From NCBI RefSeq assembly GCF_024166365.1, contig NC_064831.1, positions 85,386,268 through 85,450,267 on the forward strand: 64,000 nucleotides of DNA. The letters run 5' to 3'. Positions within the stretch are counted from its first letter, which is position 1. Each line of letters opens with the position of its first letter. The position numbers and the translations under genes are program-made. The notes under the pieces were generated by a model. It saw nothing but the letters and a program-made list of their open reading frames with translations. It was not told the DNA's origin and searched no databases. Below, one piece after another: positions 57,901-64,000 of the stretch. The stretch is from Elephas maximus indicus. Its lineage: Eukaryota > Chordata > Mammalia > Proboscidea > Elephantidae.

Positions 57901-58134
57901 TGGACATGTTGTCAGGAGGGATGAGTCCCTGGAGAAGGACATCATGCTTGCAAAGAACAGGGTCAGGGGAAAGAGGAAGACCCTCAATGAGGTGGATTGA
58001 CACAGTTGCTGCAACTATGAGCTCAAGCATAACAACAATTGTATGGATGGCTCAGGACTGGGCAGTGTTTCGTCCTGTTGTGCATAGGGTCGCTATGAGT
58101 TGGAACCAACTCGACGGCACCTAACAACAACAAC
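54939..58134 (+). mobile_element. Best preserved full-length RTE LINE
   Basis: 3196 bases, flanked by a 12-bp perfect TSD (atgaatataaat) at 54927-54938 and 58135-58146. It starts 'ccccccacgtgtctgtcag' and ends 'cacctaacaacaacaac'. Layout: about 370-base 5' leader, one long ORF, almost no 3' UTR. It landed in the third copy of the AT-rich module described at 54734. Confidence 0.96.
55309..58124 (+). pseudogene. RTE endonuclease-reverse transcriptase ORF with few lesions
   Basis: Endonuclease: GTWNVR at 55344-55361, ELKW at 55437-55448, GDWN at 55750-55761, DHQL at about 56012-56023. RT: APGIDG near 56685, FDCVDHNKLW at 57067-57096, YADD intact at 57353-57364. The C-terminal domain has SWTMNKEDRR and FELWCWRRLL motifs. 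Lesions: a stop at 55540-55542, a missing stretch of about 20 bases after 55765 (compare 16718-16745), a stop at 56159-56161, frameshifts near 56595, 56940 and 57250, and one near 57965. The family frame ends at the taa in 'ggcacctaa' (58122-58124). It resembles the RTE/BovB ORF; with these breaks it cannot make a functional protein. Confidence 0.92.
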
Positions 58135-58141
58135 ATGAATA

Positions 58142-58210
58142 TAAATATACCCAAGAGTTATGCATTGAAGAATGAATAAATTTATTGTTTACTAGGAAAT
58201 CTAAACCATA
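58142..58210 (+). repeat. Third copy of the AT-rich module
   Basis: 'tatgcattgaagaatgaata', 'aatttattgtttactaggaa' and 'atctaaacca' match the right arm at 54850-54906 in direct orientation. Confidence 0.88.
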
Positions 58211-59984
58211 ATTTAATTGATTGTATTTTTTTATCTATACACACATTTTTCATATCCTTAATTTGATAAATATCTCCAAAATTCTCTTTAAAACCTTAGG
58301 GAGTTATATCTCTTCTTTGAACTTAGTTAATTAATCTTCAGACTTTTCCAACCCCTTAGAATTCTAAGGTTCCATGACGGTATGACTTTTACTATTACAC
58401 AATGGGCAGTTCTTGCTTTGCTTTCTGGTATCATTATGTTCTATAAAATGATTGGTTATGGCTCCTGTCCATTAAGTAGGGATGAGATTCATCCCCTATT
58501 AGATTTTTCAGTTTCTTTAGAACTTGGGTGTATGGGGTTTCTCAAATCCACAATGACCTGGGAACTTTTATTTTATTCCTCATAAAGAAGCTCACCCACA
58601 AAAATCAAACAATCAGTTCCATCAAAGAATCAAGGCTAGTCTCACCTCCTTTCCTTGGCTCCTCTTTCCTGAACACTTTTACCATGGGCCTAAAGGGCTG
58701 TGTTTTCAGGCTTCTTGTCATAGTCCTATTCTGACAATAGGACCAAAGACTTCATCTGCATGAATTTCCAAAAAGAGCCAAATGGAAACTTGGGGGGACC
58801 CTGATTTGAACCAGTAGCCACTGTGGACCCACGTTGGTTGGCATAAGTGAGGGTAAAGTCCAAAAGTGTGAGGGGGGAAAAAAAAACAGGCAGAGAGCAT
58901 TTGCAATGCTACCATATTTGAGGATGTTCTGTGGCCCATCAGAATATCTTTGGAATCAAAAACCTTTTTAACAGACATGTGACGCACTTCTTGAAAGCTG
59001 TTGTGCTATTTTAAACATTTAGAAATATACTACCATAAAATTAACCAACAGCACATTCAAACAGTAACCACTGTGAATCTCCCCCTCCCTGCACCCCCAC
59101 TTTCTAATTAGATGAAAAACTGAGGGAAAAGGAAGACGATTGTTTATAGGAAAAACCCAAACAAACAAAGCCCCACTAAGACTCACACTTCCCATCAGTT
59201 GAAAAGTCTTCCAAAGGAGCATTGCCTGCAGGGTCAGCGAAGCAGGGCTGAGCCAATGGTTCTCCTCTCAATAATGCTTGGACTGATACGCCTTTTCAAC
59301 TTGCCATAGTAAAAGTGAAGTGCAATCTTATAACAGCTGTCAAATTCTTGATTCTAATCTCCCCAGTAACTGCTCTGGTACCATTCCAGAGATGTCAGAC
59401 ACCGTATCACTGACCCAGACATTGTGACTGCACTGTTAACACTCTACTCTTGGGATGTGGGTGAGTGAGGCTGAAGAGTTAGGAACTTCCCCTTAAGTAC
59501 TTAGGAGAGAGACTTACTAATGCTTTCACATACAACTCAATGTACACATTTTACAGTAGTGCAGAAATATGTTTCTTTCCAAATCATTGCAGGCTAGCAC
59601 TTCAGAGGCATGCTCTTGGGAGAGTGCCCCTAGCTTGACTCTATTTTTAAAAAGCAATTGATAAGCCTCTGTTTAGGCTTGTACTGTGCTTTTTAACAAC
59701 TCAGTATACTTAAGTTCTTTACATATGATGAGTAGATATTAATTAAATCAGGAGAGTTCAGTGCACTCTTGATGGAAGGCTGTCAAATGTTTGTTATTGA
59801 ACTAAGAATGGGTGGAAAATTGAGCTAACATATTGGACCATTGGGTTTATAACTCAAAGGCTTTAAGAAAAAATAATGGTATCTGCATTACTGTGGAATT
59901 CAGCAATCTGGGTCCATGTTTTACAAATCAAAATTTATATTCTAGTCAAAAAAAATAACTTTGGATTAATACTTAAAGAGACAA
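58211..59984. other. Single-copy-looking segment; candidate regulatory DNA
   Basis: No repeat or exon recognised. The palindromic homeodomain-type site tctaattaga lies at 59103-59112. Frames such as 58382-58585 and 58718-58987 have no known domain. Confidence 0.4.
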
Positions 59985-60125
59985 AGTTCTAGGTGTCACT
60001 CTGCTACTAACTGTCGGAAGTTGGATCATATTTTAACCTCTGTGTTCAAGTATTCTAACCTGCAAAATGGGCATGTTGATCTAAGTCATTGTAAAGGTCC
60101 TTTCTAGCTCTCAAAATCAGTGATT
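59985..60125 (+). mobile_element. MIR-like fragment
   Basis: 'gtgtcactctgctactaact', 'gaagttggatcatattttaa', 'cctgcaaaatgggcatgttg' and 'aaaggtcctttctagctctc'. Diverged. Confidence 0.65.
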
Positions 60126-60146
60126 TTCACTCTAAGATACATGTTA

Positions 60147-60166
60147 ATAAAATAAAATAAAATAAT
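60147..60166. repeat. (AAAAT)n simple repeat
   Basis: About four tandem aaaat/aataa units. Confidence 0.8.
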
Positions 60167-60249
60167 TTAACTACATTCTTAAACTTTCCGTAGTAATTAG
60201 GCATTTGAGACTCAATTCTTTCTTAAAAGCCAAGGCTAGAATAACATCA

Positions 60250-60335
60250 AAAAAAAAAAAAAAAAGAAAAGGAGAAGAAGAAAGGAAGGAAGAAGGGAGA
60301 AAGACAGAAAGAGAGAGAAAAGATAGAAAAGAAAC
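60250..60335. repeat. Poly-A and GA-rich simple repeat
   Basis: A run of about 18 As followed by imperfect gaagg/gaaag units. The frame 60205-60414 is a translation of this repeat. Confidence 0.85.
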
Positions 60336-60424
60336 CTTGGCATTGCTTCAGGAGAATATAAAATATGTATACATATGCCTAGATGTTGGAAAAAAAAAAA
60401 TAGACAATAGTTAAAAGAATGGAT

Positions 60425-60580
60425 TCAGAAACCAGAATACTTTGGTCTGCATCCTAGCCTGGCTAACTACCATCAGAGTGCTTTTCAGAAAATTACTCAT
60501 TTTTTACTGTGCCTCAGTTTCCTTATCTGCAAAATAATAATAGTAGTAACCACTTAATAGGGATTATGTCATGAGTGTCT
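60425..60580 (+). mobile_element. MIR
   Basis: 'cctagcctggctaactacca', 'gtgcctcagtttccttatct', 'gcaaaataataatagtagta' and 'cacttaatagggattatgtc'. Confidence 0.82.
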
Positions 60581-60639
60581 GGACAAGAACAAAGAATCCA
60601 TTCTATGATTTTCAAAAATTATTTTTTTAGGCAAAAAAA

Positions 60640-60915
60640 AAGCCAAGTAGAGAGCAGTGTATGCAATGTGCCCTTTTTTTATGTAAGAAATAAAAATAAA
60701 TATACAGGTGTATTTATTTTTCCAAAAAGAAACATTTAAAGGATAATTATTTACTAATTAAGCTGCTTCCCAGTAGGGCATAGGTGGGGAACAGGGAGAA
60801 GGTGGTAGGGATGAGAGAAAACTTTATGGAGAACACCCTTTTTAAAGGTTTGAATTCATAATGATGTAAATATTTTGCATATTTAAAGAGGGATGTTAAA
60901 CCAAAAAAAAAAAAA
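60640..60915 (+). mobile_element. Old L1 3' UTR with poly-A
   Basis: 'gtagagagcagtgtatgcaa', 'aaagaaacatttaaaggata', 'ggtggggaacagggagaagg' and 'gatgtaaatattttgcatat', ending in A-rich sequence at 60902-60915. Confidence 0.65.
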
Positions 60916-61321
60916 ATCCACGTTGAAATTAAATAAAACAGAAAGAAATAAACCTAACTGTGTATCATGTTGGTAACATATGACCACAGAGGAAATAATT
61001 ACTTCAAATACTTTTGAACACTACTGTGGTTGCACATTTTTAGTGGTATGTGTTCCAAGGAGAGAAAGAACTGTACATCAATCTTAAATTTACACCATAG
61101 GATTACTGTTGATAGCAATATTTATTGTAATTTTGAATCTCTTTTACCTATACTGTAGGATTAGAAACAAAGAATTACAGTATAAGGGAAAAGTTAGAAT
61201 TTTTAAAAAAGTAAATTAAGTAACAACTTGTCATGTTAAATTTGAATTGGAACTCACGATTGATATATAATTATATTTGTATCTTATCTATCTGTCACCT
61301 ATTGCAAGACTTTATCTTACT

Positions 61322-61549
61322 TTATACATGTCATCAAGAAAGACCAATCACTAGAAAAGGACATCATGTTTGGTAAAGAAGAGGGTCAGTGAAAATGAGG
61401 TAAGCCCTCCATAAGATGGATTGACGTGGTAGCTGCAAAAATGGCCTCAAATGAAAGGCTATAAGGATGGCACAGGATTGGGCAACGTTTCATTCTGTTA
61501 TACATAAGGTTGTCTTGAGTTGTTGACGCAACAGCAACTAACAACAACA
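61322..61549 (+). mobile_element. RTE LINE 3' end, 5'-truncated
   Basis: 'acatgtcatcaagaaagacc', 'aaaaggacatcatgtttggt', 'gatggcacaggattgggcaa' and a diverged tail 'gcaactaacaacaacat'. A tetranucleotide repeat follows immediately. Confidence 0.9.
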
Positions 61550-61641
61550 TCTGTCTATCTGGCTATCTGTCCATCTATCTGTCTGTCTGTCTACCTACTT
61601 ACCTACCTATCTATTTATCATCTATCTATCTGTCTACCTAT
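61550..61641. repeat. (TCTG/TCTA)n microsatellite
   Basis: Imperfect tetranucleotide array directly after the RTE 3' end. Confidence 0.9.
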
Positions 61642-62189
61642 TCCTAGCCTAGAGACAATGATACCTCAGTAGCAGTGAGCACATCTAAACCCCCAAATTC
61701 TGAATTCTAAGCACCATTACTGTTTTTAAATAAGGGGCAGGGAAGAGTTTTCTTAGAGAAATTGCTGACTTTAGCTCTGACTCAGGCAAAACACAAGGTG
61801 AGCCTGCGGATGTGGCTGTGACAAAAAGTGAGGACATATGGGACCACTTCAAAAGGACATATTTAATGGATTTAATGGATTCCCATGGGCCAAATTTAGT
61901 AAATCATAAGAAAATGATGATAATTTATTACAATGCATAAAAATCCAAGAGTTCACAGTGATCTTGAAAAGGATTTAAATATATATGTACATATGAGAAA
62001 AATGTACAGCATTTTTTTTAACAAAATACTGCTAGCTAATAACTATAGAAGGATAATAGAATTAGAAGATCAACAATTTGCTTCCTTCAGTTTTTGCTTC
62101 CCCCATTAGAATCTACTCAAAGTTAGGTAACAACAACAATTACTGATACAGGCAAGGATTATCAACGAAGGTTTAAACTATTAAATGAA
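61642..62189. other. Unassigned sequence
   Basis: No repeat family or exon recognised. Confidence 0.35.
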
Positions 62190-62700
62190 ATAGTGCCTTT
62201 TCCCCCAAAGATGTCCATATACTAATCTCCAGAATTTGTGACCATGTTAGGTCACATGGCAAAAGGGAATTATAATTGCAAATGGACTAAGGTTGTTAAT
62301 CAACTGACTTTAAAATAGGGAAATTATCCTGTATTATCTGAGTGGGCCCAATGAAAACACAAGGGTTCTTAAAAGTGGAAAAGGAAAGCAGAGGAGATGG
62401 TCAGCGTGACAATTTGAGTAAGACTCGATCAGCTGTTACCAGCTTTGAAGATGGAGGGAGGAGTTCATGACCCAAGGAATGTGGGTGATTTCTGGACGCT
62501 GGAAAATGCAAGGTAATAGTCTCTTGCCTAGAACCCCTAGCAAGGAAGGCAGCTTTGTTGGCACCTTGAGTTTGGTTCAGTGAGACTTATGTTGGACTTC
62601 TAACCTCCAGAAGTGTAAGATAACTTTTTGTAGTTTTAAGCCTCTATGTTTTTGATATTTTGTTAGCCCAGCAAATTGAAAATTAATATAATCACCCTAT
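62190..62700 (+). mobile_element. MLT1-like solo LTR
   Basis: 'aaagatgtccatatactaat', 'gtcacatggcaaaagggaat', 'attatcctgtattatctgag', 'tgggcccaatgaaaacacaa', 'gctttgaagatggagggagg', 'ggacttctaacctccagaag'. Non-coding MaLR-type LTR, diverged at its 3' end. Confidence 0.82.
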
Positions 62701-63185
62701 AGATACTTATTAATATAAAAAGGAAAATATATATTACAGTAGCGGTAACTGGCAGTCATCAGGTTAACAAAATTAACAAATTAAAATTAGCCTCAACAAC
62801 AGAGGGAGAATTTGACATTAAATGGTTTCTGATGTGTTGCAAAATGAAATATACATCTAAGAAGTAATCTTGCTAAAAATGTTTAACATAAAGCTAATCA
62901 ATGTTCGATAGCTAATACCTAGTTTGTAAGAAATACAGGAGATACAATGATAAAACAATGCCTACAGAAAGCAATCACAAGATCTAAAATGTGGCATAAT
63001 CTATAATCAACTGTCCTGGAGTCTTCAAAAAGTAAATTTTCATACATATATATTTTAATAAAAAGCTTTGTTCTTCTGGTTAAAAGAGACGTAAAAATCA
63101 AATACAATTTGAGAAACTTGATTGGATCCTGGTTCAAAACACTAATTGTAAAAGATATTTTGGGGACAATTGGAGAACTTGAAGA
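62701..63185. other. Unassigned AT-rich sequence
   Basis: No repeat family or exon recognised. The minus frame 62919-63203 has no known domain. Confidence 0.35.
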
Positions 63186-63197
63186 TGGACTATATAT

Positions 63198-63397
63198 TGT
63201 CATTGTGGTGGTGTGCCATCGTCAGTTCATAGCTATTCCAAATGACAGAGTAGAGCTATCCCGTAGAGTTTCCCAGGCTGAAATCTTTATGGGAGCAGAT
63301 GATCAGGTCTTTTCTCCTGCAGAGTCACTGATGGGCTCAAACTGCCAGCCTTTTGATTAGTAGCCAAGCACTTAACCATTGCACCACCAGGGCTCCT
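63198..63397 (-). mobile_element. AfroSINE, type with middle insert, with TSD
   Basis: 'gacagagtagagctatcccg', 'aatctttatgggagcagatg', 'tcttttctcctgcagagtca' and 'ccattgcaccaccagggctc'. A 12-bp perfect TSD (tggactatatat) lies at 63186-63197 and 63398-63409. Confidence 0.95.
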
Positions 63398-63591
63398 TGG
63401 ACTATATATCAGATATTAGATAATACAATGGAATTAATTTTAATGTCCTTAGTTGTCATAAAGGCATTCTGGTTACATAAGGAAAATGTCCTTATTCTTA
63501 GGAGATGCATACCAAAGTACTTAATAGTGAAGTATTACTCTGTCTGAAACTTACTTTAAAATTATCCAGCAAAAAATTACCACAACTAGCA

Positions 63592-63794
63592 TCATTTGCC
63601 ATTGATTCAATTCTAACTCATGGCAGTCCTGTGTGTGTCAGAGTATAACTGTGCTCCATAGGATTTTCAATGCTGATTTTTTAGAAGTAGATCAACAGAC
63701 CTTTCTTCTGAGGCACCTCTGGGTATACTCGAACCTCCAACATTTTGGTGAGCAGCTGAGTGCATTAACCATTTGTACTATCCTGGGACTCCCC
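63592..63794 (-). mobile_element. AfroSINE, long-body type
   Basis: 'attgattcaattctaactca', 'ctccataggattttcaatgc', 'tttagaagtagatcaacaga' and 'acctttcttctgaggcacct'; the head end is 'ctatcctgggactcccc'. Confidence 0.9.
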
Positions 63795-64000
63795 GTAAAA
63801 AAAAATAAAGAAATTAGATTTCACAAAATATTAATTGTTTAATCTAATAAATTATATATATAGTGCTATTCTGTTAACTTAATATATTTGGGGGAAAATG
63901 TTTAGTAAGGAAATTTAAATAGTGGGATGTTTTTAGAGAATTGCTCTAAAACTATCAGAAGGATCAGAAGAACAAAAATAAGGTTACTTAGGATCCAAAA
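63795..64000. other. AT-rich sequence, nothing recognised
   Basis: No repeat, exon or site that I can support. Confidence 0.4.

Noticed and set aside
57371-58000. 209-codon open frame as a host gene
   Set aside because: It encodes RTE reverse-transcriptase C-terminal motifs and lies inside a full-length RTE with TSDs, with frameshifts on both sides.

Overview
This is mammalian nuclear DNA from an afrotherian, most likely an elephant or close relative. Two signatures support this. The first is many copies of AfroSINE, a SINE with a tRNA-like head and the repeated tail wording 'ctatgagtcggaatcgac'. The second is several 3.2-kb LINEs of the RTE clade that share that tail and end in cctaacaacaac. 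The species is inferred, not proven. I found no real protein-coding exon, rRNA, functional tRNA, CRISPR array or bacterial-type gene. All open frames of note belong to retrotransposons; the longest (about 209 codons, 57371-58000) is the C-terminal part of an RTE polyprotein.

Layout. 1-546 looks single-copy. 547-12950 is dominated by old minus-strand L1, cut by AfroSINEs, by an afrotherian-type L1 3' end (8597-9846) and by a 139-bp RTE 3' end. 12955-13935 is an ancient mammalian repeat. 13985-14443 is an internally deleted RTE. 15899-19574 is a full-length RTE with an antisense RTE nested in it. 20266-21779 holds two LTRs. 22440-29248 is the most repeat-poor stretch and the best place to look for conserved non-coding elements. 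29260-30188 is an RTE insertion with a 5' inversion. 32450-35390 is an L1 3' half split by a composite block (SINE, L1 3' UTR, LTR). 36649-41390 is a run of AfroSINEs followed by a second full-length RTE. 41410-47790 is mostly unassigned. 47795-50802 holds SINEs, a solo LTR that landed inside a SINE, and nested RTE scraps. 52740-53885 has two MIRs. 53985-58134 has an antisense RTE piece, a 77-bp-arm hairpin and the best preserved full-length RTE. 58211-64000 is single-copy-looking sequence with MIRs, an L1 3' end, an MLT1-like LTR and two AfroSINEs.

How the parts relate. RTE pieces make up roughly a fifth of the window (my count of twelve fragments, about 13 kb). The AfroSINEs look like RTE parasites: their tail matches the RTE 3' end, and the body of the longer type also matches a stretch near the RTE 5' end. 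Several insertions can be dated relative to each other because target-site duplications (TSDs) are visible. No novel defence or metabolic system is present. The most unusual structures are the RTE-derived make-up of the SINE body, the twin-primed RTE, and a triplicated AT-rich module whose first two copies form a large hairpin and whose third copy was split by an RTE.
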